A stretch of DNA of 64,000 nt, taken from Paenibacillus sp. Marseille-Q4541 (GTDB lineage: Bacteria; Bacillota; Bacilli; Paenibacillales; Paenibacillaceae). Positions 48,322 to 57,351 of the stretch are shown here, piece after piece. The notes below the pieces were generated by a model, which had not been told where the DNA came from, did not search any database, and saw only the letters and a program-made list of their open reading frames with translations. The DNA lies in contig NZ_JAGXCY010000001.1 of NCBI RefSeq assembly GCF_018310695.1, forward strand, positions 496,001 to 560,000, given 5' to 3'. Position 1 is the stretch's first letter; each line of letters begins with the position of its first letter. Both the position numbers and the translations under genes were made by a program.

Positions 48322-49104
48322 TTATTTTTTTACTGCCACAAAAAACAGTCGGGATGTGTCCTCATCCGCCGCCTGCCATTCAAAATCCGCATAAATGTTC
48401 ACTTCATGAAATCCTGCTTCATACAGCTGGCGTTTCATCCAGTCAGGGTCGTATGCTCTTTGATTATGAACTTCTTCAAAACGGTGATATACATCTTGAC
48501 CGCTTTCCTCTGCCCGAGTAAAAATGCTCAGATGATGTTCAATTTCATAATTGGAACGATCGAGATCACAAGTCCAGATATATGAGATCGACTTCTCATC
48601 TAACACAAAAGGCTGTTCTTCCTCATAACGGACAAAAGTGTTCGGATGATGTACATCAAATAGAAACGTTCCGCCCGATTTGAGTCCCTGATAGGTTTGA
48701 CGGAATGTACGAATGATATCCTCTTCTTTTAACAAATAATTGATACTATCACAAAAAGATATAACGGAATCTACGGGTTCAGGCAGCTCCCAGTTCCTCA
48801 TATCCTGATGAATCCAGCGAATGGTTCCTTCCCGAAAAAAGCGGTTACCTTGCGGAGTTTCTTCCAGCTTTTGTCGTGCTACTGACAGCATGTCAGCGGA
48901 AAGATCAATTCCCGTTACTTCAAAACCTGATTTGACTAAAGGAATGGTCAAGGAGCCGGTACCACAGCCCAATTCCACCACACTTGCAGGTATACCATGC
49001 TTCTCCCAGGCTGTTCTGGCAAATCTAATCCATTCCGGATAAGGCATGTCTTCCATCAGCTCATCGTATACATAAGCGAATTTGCGATAGGATATAGGAA
49101 TCAC
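48322..49104 (-). CDS. yqeM: Class I SAM-dependent methyltransferase (YqeM)
   Basis: The 260-residue protein has the SAM motif VVELGCGTGSLTIPL (about 40-54), TGIDLSADML (about 60-69), and CDSINYLLKEEDI (about 113-125), like B. subtilis YqeM. The substrate is unknown. The frame is read from GTG at 49104 (GTG-ATT-CCT-ATA-TCC). That GTG falls within AAGAGGTGATTCC, which looks like the Shine-Dalgarno sequence. Homologues usually begin M-x-Y-x-K-F-A, so initiation at the ATA codon three triplets later (49095), giving SYRKFAYVYDEL after Met, is possible but unproven. In B. subtilis yqeM follows rsfS; here cvfB and a repeat region lie between. Confidence 0.9.
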   Translation of the reverse strand: MIPISYRKFAYVYDELMEDMPYPEWIRFARTAWEKHGIPASVVELGCGTGSLTIPLVKSGFEVTGIDLSADMLSVARQKLEETPQGNRFFREGTIRWIHQDMRNWELPEPVDSVISFCDSINYLLKEEDIIRTFRQTYQGLKSGGTFLFDVHHPNTFVRYEEEQPFVLDEKSISYIWTCDLDRSNYEIEHHLSIFTRAEESGQDVYHRFEEVHNQRAYDPDWMKRQLYEAGFHEVNIYADFEWQAADEDTSRLFFVAVKK

Positions 49105-49160
49105 CTCTTAAGAAAACTTGATGTTAAACATAGAGTTGAAAATAATAAGGGCTGCTTGAT

Positions 49161-49330
49161 GAGCGATGGAGCGCGGAATGGTCCGTTTCGCTCGCTCTTG
49201 TGAGCTCCAGTGGATGGATGGTTCTTACGAGCGCTGTTGTTTTCGGATTTATCGATTGTATTAAACCACGCAAGGGGAAATCCGAAAACAAAGGCGCACG
49301 CTACGCTTCTTCAGAACCATTCCATCCACT
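49161..49330. repeat. Imperfect palindromic element, about 120-170 bases
   Basis: A long interrupted inverted repeat: AGTGGATGGATGGTTCT (49209-49225) pairs with 49313-49330, with one extra base in the right arm; TTGTTTTCGGATTT (49237-49250) pairs exactly with 49278-49291. The centre is about 27 bases. To the left, GAGCGA/TCGCTC (49161-49166 and 49188-49193) is a further small stem. No coding sequence or transposase is present. Size and symmetry suggest a MITE- or REP-like chromosomal repeat. I cannot check copy number. Confidence 0.55.
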
Positions 49331-49369
49331 TCCGCAGTTCAGCCGCCCTGTTATTTTCAAAAATAGGTT

Positions 49370-49426
49370 TGCCCCTAAGTTTAAGGGGCAACGTAGGGCG
49401 TTCCTGCCGTATTCACTCGCAGGAAC
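49370..49426. repeat. Two further hairpins next to the palindromic element
   Basis: TGCCCCT/AGGGGCA (49370-49376 with 49384-49390) and GTTCCTGC/GCAGGAAC (49400-49407 with 49419-49426) are stable stems without T-tracts. With the larger palindrome they fill most of the 49105-49625 gap, which has no gene. A stretch near 49490-49520 (CGACGCTACACTTCGCTTCT) resembles ACGCTACGCTTCTTC at 49298-49312, a possible degraded second copy. Confidence 0.45.
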
Positions 49427-49564
49427 TTCTTGTAGAAACCCTCCATGATCAAAACTAACTACATAGTTCAAAAACGGAAGAGCCCTTCCATGATTCGACG
49501 CTACACTTCGCTTCTCTCTAATCATCGAAAAAAATCAAAATAACAAGCAAAGATATAGGCTTTC

Positions 49565-49592
49565 AAAAGCAAAGAGCCCATAAAGGGCTCAT
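49565..49592 (-). terminator. Intrinsic terminator after cvfB
   Basis: GAGCCC and GGGCTC (49574-49579 with 49585-49590) with A-T extensions and a 5-base loop; TTTGCTTTTG follows on the minus strand. It lies about 35 bases after the stop codon. Confidence 0.7.
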
Positions 49593-49625
49593 TTCACTTC
49601 AATTTACAACAAAATGTAGCATTGC

Positions 49626-50522
49626 TTATTCTTCGGACGCTTCTTCTTTTTTGACAAGATACGTCCAGTTTTCATCCTGAGTCACGAGACCATCTTTCAT
49701 CAGCTTGCCCATAGCACGCTTAAAGGCAGACTTACTGATCCCAAATTTACTCTTAATAATATCGGGTGGCGTCTGGTCAGAATAAGGCATTGCACCATTA
49801 GGACGCTCCTTGATAAAATCAAGAATACGGTCAGCGTCCTCGGTACGACCAACTTCTTTAAGCTGTGACATACTAAGATTTATTCTTCCGTCCTCACGTA
49901 CCAAAGTGACACGTGCGCTCACTTTTTCTCCCAGTCTTAGCATACGGCTTCGCTCGGAAGAGTGAATCATCCCGATGGCTCCAAAACCTAACACCCCGCC
50001 ATCAACCAACACAAATGTCCCCATCTGCAGCGGTTTATACACGGTTGCTTCTACCCACTGGTTCATCCATGTAGTCGGCGCATGAAAGGCAAGTGGGGAA
50101 AGTTCTCTTTCTCCCGCTAGCTTCGCACGCAGACGTCCCTGTCTATCATGTTCCATAATAACGAAGACTTCGTCTCCAACTTGCGGATGAAGTTCTTTCA
50201 GCTCAGGGAGCTCACGAATCGGCAGCAGCAGCTGACGTCCAAGTCCCATTTCAAGAAAACAACCCAACCGTGGATGTACGTCGGCAACTACAAGCTTCGC
50301 CATTTCGCCCAAGGTCAAATAAGGTTTTTTCATCGTTGCTGCGGGTCTATCATCGGTATCAAAAAACAGAAAAACTTCGACCTGTTCTCCAACCTTAATG
50401 TCACGTGTCAGCTCAGAATAATGAAGTAACACATCTTCACTGCCTGTTGTCAAAAAATATCCATAAGGAGATACTTCCCGGGAAACCGGGAGCGTAACTA
50501 CCGTTCCTGCTATTAAACTCAT
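49626..50522 (-). CDS. cvfB: S1-like RNA-binding protein CvfB (YitL-type)
   Basis: The 298-residue protein matches the CvfB/YitL family: three S1-like OB domains (for example FLTTGSEDVLLHYSEL at about 23-38, GCFLEMGLGRQLLLPIREL at about 86-104, GAIGMIHSSERSRMLRLG) and a C-terminal winged helix with PPDIIKSKFGISKSAFKRAMGKL-type pattern (about 252-275). CvfB binds RNA and affects virulence gene expression in Staphylococcus. Its ATG overlaps the rsfS stop (ATGA), so it is the last gene of the yqeG-rsfS operon here. This differs from B. subtilis, where yqeM follows rsfS. Confidence 0.92.
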   Translation of the reverse strand: MSLIAGTVVTLPVSREVSPYGYFLTTGSEDVLLHYSELTRDIKVGEQVEVFLFFDTDDRPAATMKKPYLTLGEMAKLVVADVHPRLGCFLEMGLGRQLLLPIRELPELKELHPQVGDEVFVIMEHDRQGRLRAKLAGERELSPLAFHAPTTWMNQWVEATVYKPLQMGTFVLVDGGVLGFGAIGMIHSSERSRMLRLGEKVSARVTLVREDGRINLSMSQLKEVGRTEDADRILDFIKERPNGAMPYSDQTPPDIIKSKFGISKSAFKRAMGKLMKDGLVTQDENWTYLVKKEEASEE

Positions 50523-50866
50523 ACTGTATTCACCACTTTGGCATCAGACCAAAGTCTTTCAATATTATAATATTCACGCTCATCGCGATGGAATATGTGT
50601 ACCACCACATCACCAAGATCCATCAGTACCCAGCGTGCCGAATCCATTCCTTCAAGTCCTTTAATCCGAACTCCCGATTCCTGCACCCGTTTACGGATTT
50701 CTGTAGCAATTGCCTGCACCTGTGTATCTGAATTCCCGTGACAAATCACGAAATAGTCAGCTACCAAAGATACTCCTTGTAAATCAAGAGCAACTACATT
50801 CATTGCCTTTTTATCGTCTGCCGCCTCTACTGCAATCTGAAGTAATTCCTTAGATGATACTGTCAT
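50519..50866 (-). CDS. rsfS: Ribosomal silencing factor RsfS
   Basis: RsfS binds L14 and blocks subunit joining in poor growth. The 115-residue protein has ALDLQGVSLVADYFVICHGNSDTQ-type core (about 26-49), EGMDSARWVLMDLGDVVVHIF (about 75-95) and ends DAKVVNTV. GGAGGTTGATTC precedes the ATG. It sits between yqeK and cvfB in the operon. Confidence 0.95.
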   Translation of the reverse strand: MTVSSKELLQIAVEAADDKKAMNVVALDLQGVSLVADYFVICHGNSDTQVQAIATEIRKRVQESGVRIKGLEGMDSARWVLMDLGDVVVHIFHRDEREYYNIERLWSDAKVVNTV

Positions 50867-50892
50867 GAATCAACCTCCGATTTATCAAAAAA

Positions 50893-51480
50893 TTATTTTG
50901 ATTTATCCATTAGCTTTATTTGTTCGATTAAATCATTACGAGTAAAAATCGTTAAAGGATAGATAACTTTTCTCTGAGAAACAAGATGTGTAATGGTACC
51001 ATCAAATCCAGCCAAAAGTGCCTCTTCCAAGCTATGCTCTGCAAGCTCACGTATCCGATCGACACCTGGAAAATCTCGTCCCGGCTCCATATAATCCGCA
51101 AGGCATACCACTTTATCCAGAAGACTCATCCCTACACGGCCAGAAGTATGCCATTTAATCGCACTCAGCACCTCAGGATCGGTCACCTGATAATCATGCT
51201 CAGCTACAAAAGCTCCAACTTCCGAATGCCATAGCTGTTTGTCATGAAGAAGGAGATCTTGATTCAGATGATGTTCCCGAATGATTTTCTCCATCTCTTT
51301 GACAGGCCAGTACTTGGCCACATCATGCAAAATGGCAGCAAGGTCGGCTTTCGCCGGATCCGCACCAAAACGTTCAGAGAGCATCACTGCTGTTTCCATT
51401 ACGCCTTCTGTATGTTTCCAGCGCTGAGGAGGCATTTGCTCGGAGACGGCTTTGATTAATTCATCTCGGTTTAGACTCAT
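50893..51480 (-). CDS. yqeK: HD-domain bis(5'-nucleosyl)-tetraphosphatase YqeK
   Basis: YqeK is a symmetrical Ap4A hydrolase of the HD superfamily. From the ATG at 51480 (MSLNRDELIKAVSEQM) it has 195 residues with H23 (WKHTEG), H52-D53 (AAILHDVAKYW), EVGAFVAEHDY (about 90-100), and a final Asp in LADYMEPGRDFPGVD. AAAGGAGCGG supports this start. The first 20 bases overlap the end of nadD. Confidence 0.93.
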   Translation of the reverse strand: MSLNRDELIKAVSEQMPPQRWKHTEGVMETAVMLSERFGADPAKADLAAILHDVAKYWPVKEMEKIIREHHLNQDLLLHDKQLWHSEVGAFVAEHDYQVTDPEVLSAIKWHTSGRVGMSLLDKVVCLADYMEPGRDFPGVDRIRELAEHSLEEALLAGFDGTITHLVSQRKVIYPLTIFTRNDLIEQIKLMDKSK

Positions 51481-52054
51481 ATAATCCGCTCCTTTTAATG
51501 AATTGAAGGACCGAATCTGGTACCATGAACCGTACCGATTTGCCATTGCCTAGTCGCCTTCTGATCGCAGTTGACGAAATATCAACAAGCGGCATTTCTG
51601 CATGAAGCACTCGTTCCTGCAAAAATTCAGGAAGATCATCCAGATGCAAGTCAAAACCAGGACGTCCAACTCCGATAAAGGTAATCAGCTGGGCAAGCTC
51701 ATCAATTCGTTCCCACTTCGGTAAGTAATTAACCATATCCGCTCCGATAATAAAGTAAAAATCGGTATTCGGATGTTCTTTGAGCAAGAGCCGAATGGTA
51801 TCAATGGTGTAGGATACGCCTCCGCGAGCCACTTCAATATCAAGTGTTGAATAATCCTCGTATCCCCGAGTAGCAAGTTTGGTCATATCCAGCCTTTGTT
51901 CCCCAGTAGCTCCTGCCGCCTGTTTGTGCGGAGGGAGGTGAGAAGGCATAAACCAAACCTCATCGAGTTTATAGACATCCTTTACTGCCTCAGCTGCAAG
52001 CAAATGCCCCATATGAATGGGGTCAAACGTACCACCCATGATACCAACCTTCAT
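51461..52054 (-). CDS. nadD: Nicotinate-nucleotide adenylyltransferase NadD
   Basis: NadD makes deamido-NAD from nicotinate mononucleotide. From the ATG at 52054 (MKVGIMGGTFDPIHMGHLL) it has 197 residues with GGTFDPIHMGH (7-17) and the ISSTAIRRRLGNG motif near 160-172. AAGGGAGTT supports this start; a longer frame goes to 52081. It follows yhbY and overlaps yqeK by 20 bases. Confidence 0.96.
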   Translation of the reverse strand: MKVGIMGGTFDPIHMGHLLAAEAVKDVYKLDEVWFMPSHLPPHKQAAGATGEQRLDMTKLATRGYEDYSTLDIEVARGGVSYTIDTIRLLLKEHPNTDFYFIIGADMVNYLPKWERIDELAQLITFIGVGRPGFDLHLDDLPEFLQERVLHAEMPLVDISSTAIRRRLGNGKSVRFMVPDSVLQFIKRSGLYESKPR

Positions 52055-52101
52055 ACATCTAACTCCCTTTAGATCATACATGTATACATTCTCAGTTACG
52101 C

Positions 52102-52392
52102 TTATGGCAATTGAATCTGCTTATTATCGCGAGACTCTTTGTAGAGTGTAATCGTGTTCCCGAGAATTTGGACGAGTTCACTGCCTGTACGTTCTGCAAG
52201 CTCAGCAGCGACTTCATTTTTGTCATCAAGATTGTTACTTAAAATAGAAATTTTCATAAGTTCGCGTTTCTCAATTGCTTCTTCAATATGACGGAACAGG
52301 TGCTCATTCGTACCACCTTTACCGATTTGGAACACAGGATCCAGATGATGTGCCTGTGAGCGAAGATATCTCTTTTGTTTACCCGTTAACAT
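52102..52392 (-). CDS. yhbY: Ribosome assembly RNA-binding protein YhbY
   Basis: A 96-residue CRS1/YhbY (CRM) domain protein that binds pre-50S particles. It starts MLTGKQKRYLRSQAHHLDPV and has QIGKGGTNEHLFRHIEEAIEKRELMKI-type KH-like core (about 22-48). It equals YqeI of B. subtilis. A loose inverted repeat (ATTCCTC/GAGGAAT, about 52437-52477) lies in the 100-base gap after aroE; no T-tract is seen. Confidence 0.94.
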   Translation of the reverse strand: MLTGKQKRYLRSQAHHLDPVFQIGKGGTNEHLFRHIEEAIEKRELMKISILSNNLDDKNEVAAELAERTGSELVQILGNTITLYKESRDNKQIQLP

Positions 52393-52492
52393 TGTATTAA
52401 CCCCTTATATTATGCATTTTTCATTTTGAAGCTGCATTCCTCTTATATTTGTCCATTATGAAGACGAATATGAGGAATGAGAGCTTCTATTC

Positions 52493-53356
52493 TTAAAAGC
52501 TTTGTAGCACTGCCCTTCTCATGGCGTTGACAGGAGCAGGAATTCCAAACCAATGTTCAAAAGCAATTGCCCCTTGGTATACAAACATACCGAGACCACC
52601 GTGAATTACACAATTCTTTTCTTTCGCAATCGAAAGCAGTTTCGTCTCTAGCGGATTATAAATCAGATCACTAACTACAATACCTTCTGGCAGATCCGCC
52701 GGATCGATAGGAGTTTCGTGCAGGTTAGGATGCATACCGACGGATGTTGTATTAATAACAATATCCGATCGTAAAAGTACTTGTTGGGAGTCGCCGGTGG
52801 CTAGTCCTTGGACTTGACCCATGCTTTTGAAATCGGACGCAATCATCTCAGCCCGTTCCACAGTCCGATTAAGGATCGTGACAGATGCCGGACTTTCCAA
52901 AAGCAAGGCATATACGATCCCACGGGCAGCACCACCAGCCCCAATAACTACAATATGTTTACCTTCTATAGAAGATACAGCTTCCTCTTTTAGCGATCTA
53001 ACATAACCAATACCATCTGTGTTATATCCGATCAACCTGCCATCTTCCTCATGAACGACGGTATTAACAGCACCGATTAGCTTCGCACTGTCATCCAGTT
53101 CATCCATGAAGGCCATAATCTCTACTTTGTGCGGAATCGTTACGTTTACTCCTCGAAACCCCATTGCCTTTATCCCTCTAACAGCAGCATCAAGCCCCTC
53201 AGGACTCACGTGTAAGGGTACATAAGACCCCTGCAAGCCTGTTTCCTGGAGAGCTATTTGATGCATAGCGGGAGACTTACTGTGTGCAATCGGATCACCC
53301 ATGACCCCAAGAAGCGTATACCCACTGGGCTTGCGTTCTTGTACTTTATTTGGCAT
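52493..53356 (-). CDS. aroE: Shikimate dehydrogenase (NADP+)
   Basis: AroE reduces 3-dehydroshikimate in aromatic amino acid biosynthesis. The 287-residue protein has HSKSPAMHQ (25-33), NVTIPHK with catalytic Lys77, YNTDGIGYVRSL with Asp114, the cofactor motif GAGGAARG (139-146), and LNRTVERAE for NADP. GGGGGAGACAG precedes the ATG. It lies in the yqeG-rsfS operon as in B. subtilis. Confidence 0.96.
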   Translation of the reverse strand: MPNKVQERKPSGYTLLGVMGDPIAHSKSPAMHQIALQETGLQGSYVPLHVSPEGLDAAVRGIKAMGFRGVNVTIPHKVEIMAFMDELDDSAKLIGAVNTVVHEEDGRLIGYNTDGIGYVRSLKEEAVSSIEGKHIVVIGAGGAARGIVYALLLESPASVTILNRTVERAEMIASDFKSMGQVQGLATGDSQQVLLRSDIVINTTSVGMHPNLHETPIDPADLPEGIVVSDLIYNPLETKLLSIAKEKNCVIHGGLGMFVYQGAIAFEHWFGIPAPVNAMRRAVLQSF

Positions 53357-53403
53357 TCTGTCTCCCCCTATGAACCTTGATTCCCCATGTTCAGACAGAG
53401 CAA

Positions 53404-54528
53404 TTAAATTAATGAAGGACGAACCATGACACGAACTCCACGCGGTGCATGTACCGCAACCAGAGCCCCTTCCTGACCATTCACTTTAATCCAGCCAAGA
53501 CCCGAAATAAAGACATCGCTGCGACTTCCTTTTGGAATCCGGAAATCATGACGGGTCCACTCTGGGATATCTTTCATATCCTCACGAGATGGAGGTGACA
53601 ACATTTCGCCCGCATGATTTTCATACAGCTCATCTGCCCGCTCCAATTTGGTCCGGTGAATTTTAATTGCATTGTTCGTATAGCAAGTGAAGGACTGACG
53701 CTCCCCTTCCATAAAATCAAATCGTGCCAGTCCGCCAAAGAATAGCGTTTGTCCACTGTTCAGCTGATAAACGGCTGGTTTAAGCGGTTTGTCTGGCATA
53801 ATAGCTGATAAATCTTTACGAGATACGATCTCGCTGTAACGCCATGGATATACGATACCTGGTGTATCAATAATGGAAGCTCCATCATCAAGCGGGATAT
53901 GAACCATATCCAGTGTCGTACCCGGATATCTCGAAGTCGTAAGTTCCTGATCAAGATCACTGTAATCGCGAATCAAACGGTTAATCAGCGTTGACTTTCC
54001 GACATTGGTCGCACCGACTACATAGACATCACGTTCTCCACGATGTTCGTTTACCGATTCAAGAAGTCTATCGAAACCTTGATTCTGTTTAGCACTGCAC
54101 AAAACAACGTCTACGGTTCTCAGCCCTTGTGCTTTTGCTTGCTGCTGAACCCAGTTACGAACTTTATTCCAATTCGTTACCTTAGGAAGCAGGTCTGTTT
54201 TGTTAACCGCAAGCAGTACAGGGTTGTTTCCTACAAAGCGCTGCAGCGCCGAAATCATACTGCCTTCGAAATCAAACAGATCGACAATATGAATAACGAG
54301 TGCATCTTTGTCTCCGATTTTACTAAGTAGGGCCAGAAACTCATCTTGGTCTACCGTAACGGATGATGCCTCGCTATAATTTTTAATACGAAAACAACGC
54401 TGGCAAATGACAGGATCGCGATCCAGCGCTTTTGTTGGTGTATACCCCGGCAGCTCAGGTTGTTCTGTCTGCAGTAGAATACCGCATCCGCTGCATCTTC
54501 CTTTTGTGCCGTCATGCATTTGATTCAT
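53404..54528 (-). CDS. yqeH: Ribosome biogenesis GTPase YqeH
   Basis: YqeH is a circularly permuted GTPase needed for 30S assembly. The 374-residue protein has an N-terminal zinc finger (C12, C15, C42, C45), then permuted GTPase motifs in the order NKTDLLP (G4, about 109-115), GATNVGKSTLINR (G1, about 172-184), DTPGI (G3, about 220), and a C-terminal RNA-binding domain. Its ATG overlaps the yqeG stop by 4 bases (ATGA). Confidence 0.96.
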   Translation of the reverse strand: MNQMHDGTKGRCSGCGILLQTEQPELPGYTPTKALDRDPVICQRCFRIKNYSEASSVTVDQDEFLALLSKIGDKDALVIHIVDLFDFEGSMISALQRFVGNNPVLLAVNKTDLLPKVTNWNKVRNWVQQQAKAQGLRTVDVVLCSAKQNQGFDRLLESVNEHRGERDVYVVGATNVGKSTLINRLIRDYSDLDQELTTSRYPGTTLDMVHIPLDDGASIIDTPGIVYPWRYSEIVSRKDLSAIMPDKPLKPAVYQLNSGQTLFFGGLARFDFMEGERQSFTCYTNNAIKIHRTKLERADELYENHAGEMLSPPSREDMKDIPEWTRHDFRIPKGSRSDVFISGLGWIKVNGQEGALVAVHAPRGVRVMVRPSLI

Positions 54529-55055
54529 TTTTTCTTTTCCTCCTCAAGCCATAGGCCTTTCCTACGTAAACGGGACAACGCAATACGCTCTACCCGTCTG
54601 TTAAACCTCGTCATAATCCCTTCGTCTGCAATGGCAATAGGCAACACAAGAACTGTATATAGCCCTAGTCTGTTCCCACCAAACACATCCGTAAGCATTT
54701 GATCTCCTACTACGATCGTCTGCTCTTCTGTTAAATTCATCATTTTAATCGCCTTGCGAAATGGGGTATTAGAAGGTTTGCGTGCCTCGTGTACATACTC
54801 GATCTTCAGAGGAGTAGCAAACGTAGACACCCGAGTCAACTTGTTGTTGGAAACAATGACCAGTTTAAACCCAGCATCTCTCACCTTTTCGAACCAAGCG
54901 ATGAGTTCAGGGGTTGCTTCAGGTGCCTTGGCTCCCACAAGTGTGTTGTCAAGATCCGTTATAATTCCGCGATATCCACGTTCATACAATGCTTCTAAAT
55001 CAATATCAAACACGGTTTCCACCTGGAGTTTTGGTATTAGCCTTTTAAACAACAT
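54525..55055 (-). CDS. yqeG: YqeG family HAD IIIA-type phosphatase
   Basis: From the ATG at 55055 (MLFKRLIPKLQVETVF) the protein has 176 residues with the HAD motifs DLDNT (34-38), IVSNNK (about 68-73) and VGDQMLTDVFG (about 115-125). It resembles the phosphatidylglycerophosphate phosphatase branch (GEP4-like) by family, though activity is unproven. It starts the yqeG-yqeH-aroE-yhbY-nadD-yqeK-rsfS-cvfB operon. GAGGTGAAC supports the start; a longer frame begins at 55079. Confidence 0.92.
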   Translation of the reverse strand: MLFKRLIPKLQVETVFDIDLEALYERGYRGIITDLDNTLVGAKAPEATPELIAWFEKVRDAGFKLVIVSNNKLTRVSTFATPLKIEYVHEARKPSNTPFRKAIKMMNLTEEQTIVVGDQMLTDVFGGNRLGLYTVLVLPIAIADEGIMTRFNRRVERIALSRLRRKGLWLEEEKKK

Positions 55056-55111
55056 GTTCACCTCAATTTCATACGACAAACTATAACATAATCTGTACAG
55101 TTAGTAAAAAG

Positions 55112-55142
55112 GCAAACGGACACGGGAATGCTTACCCCCGTG
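55112..55142 (-). terminator. Intrinsic terminator at the end of the transglutaminase-like gene
   Basis: CACGGG and CCCGTG enclose a loop of about ten bases and contain the stop codon of the gene ending at 55132. On the minus strand TCCGTTTGCCTTTTT follows. Confidence 0.65.
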
Positions 55143-57351
55143 CCGATTTCAGCCTTTTCTTCATCTGTCTTGCAATGTCTTGTACCCTTTGCCAAGCATC
55201 CTCCTGTACATGATCGGGACTGTACCTTGCCATTTCAAATTGTTTGAGCAGTTCGGCAAGTTCATTTGCGACCTGTGGAGCTTCTTGTTCCCACCTTGTA
55301 ACTGATTCGCGTAGGGTTTCATGTTGGTCACGGCGCAGACCTTTGCGCCGTACCGTACGAATCCATCGTTCTGTCTCTACTACGACTTTCTGCTCCGGTG
55401 TAAGCGGCTTACCAAGTCGCAGTCTTAGCACATAGAAATGGAGTGAATATCGATTGCGCCACAAGATATATCCTACCCACGCTATTAGTACAGATACAGC
55501 GGCCCATACAATAACAGGACTAACTGTAAAAGAAGGTTCATTGGCATTGTTTTCCGGTTCAGGTGTTTCTTCCGGCTGTATTTCCTCTTCTTCTTCAGGG
55601 GTTTCAACCTGATCTCTGTCCTGCGTATCCGTTAGAAGCGGCATATTAAATCCAGGCGTAGCTTCTACGGGAATCCACCCATATTCTTCCCCAAAATAAA
55701 CTTCAGCCCACGAGTGTGCATCCGCATTCGTCACTGTATAGGACATGGAGGGCGTTTCGCCATTTTCTTGGGAGAGCATTGCGCCATCTCCATAACTTGC
55801 CTGACCGGGAGCATATCCTTTTACCCATCTCGCGGGTATATCCAGTGAACGTGCCATCATGACAAGTGAAGTTGAAAAGTAGTCACAATATCCTTCCCTT
55901 ACTTCAAACAGAAAGCCTTCTACAAAATCTTTACTCTGTTTTAAAGATAAATCTGGATTGTTTGTGTAACTAAAATTGGTTGTTAAATAGTCTTGCAGCA
56001 AACCTACTTTTTCATACGGATATTCTGCACCCGCTGTTATTTCTTCAGCTAACTGGGTCACTCGCTCAGGAAAATGATTAGGAACTTGCAAATAATCCGG
56101 ATTCACATCACCCGCTCCGTATAGTTCATCATATGTCTTGAGCATAAGCGCTTCGACGGGAACTAGCGGTACCTCGGAACGAATTGTGTACGTTCTCGGA
56201 AATGCCGTGTTACGGTTTCCATCCCAGTGGAGTTCAGCTTGTCCGCTTTTCCATAACAATGTATTCGCTTCGCTCTCTCCGTCAATGGAGGTGACCTCAT
56301 TAATAGCGTACGCTCCAAAAAGTACAGGATATACCGTTTCATTGAGCATCGTTACAGTTTGGGTAACTTCCCGTGTGTTACCTTGACTAGCCGCTCCTCC
56401 ATTATCCAGTTCGCTGCCAATATTTACTCCATCAAACGAACGGCGTGAAGAAGAGGGTTCCTGCCATCCTGTTCCTGAATATTCGTCCCTTGTTTCCCCT
56501 CGCCAATAGCTTCGTTCTGTCGTATTGATCGTCATGACGGGAGAATAATCATAATTAAAACCACCGCCAAGCTGATTATCTTCCCGGCTGTATCCGGACT
56601 CAGAGTTCGGGGACGCTCCATTCTCTCCATCTTGCGAGGTTCCTGTCGGCAAAACATCTCCTCTATACTGAACCCAGGCCGTGTATGGGTCCATTAAGAT
56701 AGGAGGTACCGTGGGCATATTTACACCAGCAACAATAATAAGAGAGAAAATGACAATTACGTTTGCGATAATCTTGAATGGATCACGGCGTAATCTTTTC
56801 CAACCTTGAGGGTACTTCAACTGAAATTTACGGAGATGTAAACATACAAGCCAGGCCATACCTGCAAATACAATCCAGGCAATTTCTTTCCACAAAACGG
56901 CAGGAGTGAAAGAATCAAGAATCCCGAGAGCAATGATATTCATAGCCAGGAAAAGCAAAACTCTTCTCGCATCCGTCACTAGGCGAAGAATACACTCCAT
57001 CATCACCCAAGTACTGAGAGAGAACCAGAGGTACGGGTTCAGGATCGCGAGGAAATCCGCAAGATTTTCAGACAACGTTCCATCGGGTATGAAAATACCG
57101 TAAAAAGACAATACATAATATAAAATAAAACCGATAAGGATCAACTTTATAAATAGTCTGAACACTGTTCGAAAAGGAAAAATAATTTCGGAAATCGCTA
57201 CACCGATCAGCGTCACGGCGACTAGTGCTGTTGTCTCCTGAAACCAGACAGGCTCTGTATACGAGACCCACTGCATCCCAATCATGACGATCCATAATAA
57301 GGCAAAGACGCTATACCATGAACGTGTCAATTTGCTTGAAAATATCCTCAT
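55132..57351 (-). CDS. Membrane-anchored transglutaminase-like protein (TgpA/DUF3488 type)
   Basis: The 739-residue protein has about six N-terminal membrane segments (13-210), an extracytoplasmic domain with the transglutaminase core, and another membrane segment (about 610-632) before a cytoplasmic tail. The core has REGYCDYFSTSLVMMAR (Cys about 490), ADAHSWAEVYF (His about 550) and WIPVEATPGF (Asp replaced by Glu-Ala region, as usual in the family where the Asp lies in VEATPG). It forms an operon with a DUF58 protein and a MoxR ATPase, a common trio thought to mature or assemble cell-envelope complexes. Its ATG overlaps the DUF58 stop by 4 bases. Confidence 0.9.
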   Translation of the reverse strand: MRIFSSKLTRSWYSVFALLWIVMIGMQWVSYTEPVWFQETTALVAVTLIGVAISEIIFPFRTVFRLFIKLILIGFILYYVLSFYGIFIPDGTLSENLADFLAILNPYLWFSLSTWVMMECILRLVTDARRVLLFLAMNIIALGILDSFTPAVLWKEIAWIVFAGMAWLVCLHLRKFQLKYPQGWKRLRRDPFKIIANVIVIFSLIIVAGVNMPTVPPILMDPYTAWVQYRGDVLPTGTSQDGENGASPNSESGYSREDNQLGGGFNYDYSPVMTINTTERSYWRGETRDEYSGTGWQEPSSSRRSFDGVNIGSELDNGGAASQGNTREVTQTVTMLNETVYPVLFGAYAINEVTSIDGESEANTLLWKSGQAELHWDGNRNTAFPRTYTIRSEVPLVPVEALMLKTYDELYGAGDVNPDYLQVPNHFPERVTQLAEEITAGAEYPYEKVGLLQDYLTTNFSYTNNPDLSLKQSKDFVEGFLFEVREGYCDYFSTSLVMMARSLDIPARWVKGYAPGQASYGDGAMLSQENGETPSMSYTVTNADAHSWAEVYFGEEYGWIPVEATPGFNMPLLTDTQDRDQVETPEEEEEIQPEETPEPENNANEPSFTVSPVIVWAAVSVLIAWVGYILWRNRYSLHFYVLRLRLGKPLTPEQKVVVETERWIRTVRRKGLRRDQHETLRESVTRWEQEAPQVANELAELLKQFEMARYSPDHVQEDAWQRVQDIARQMKKRLKSARG

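Noticed and set aside
49200..49525. Three short open frames in the yqeM-cvfB gap
   Set aside because: They cover the palindromic repeat in both directions, have no ribosome-binding sites and no protein features.
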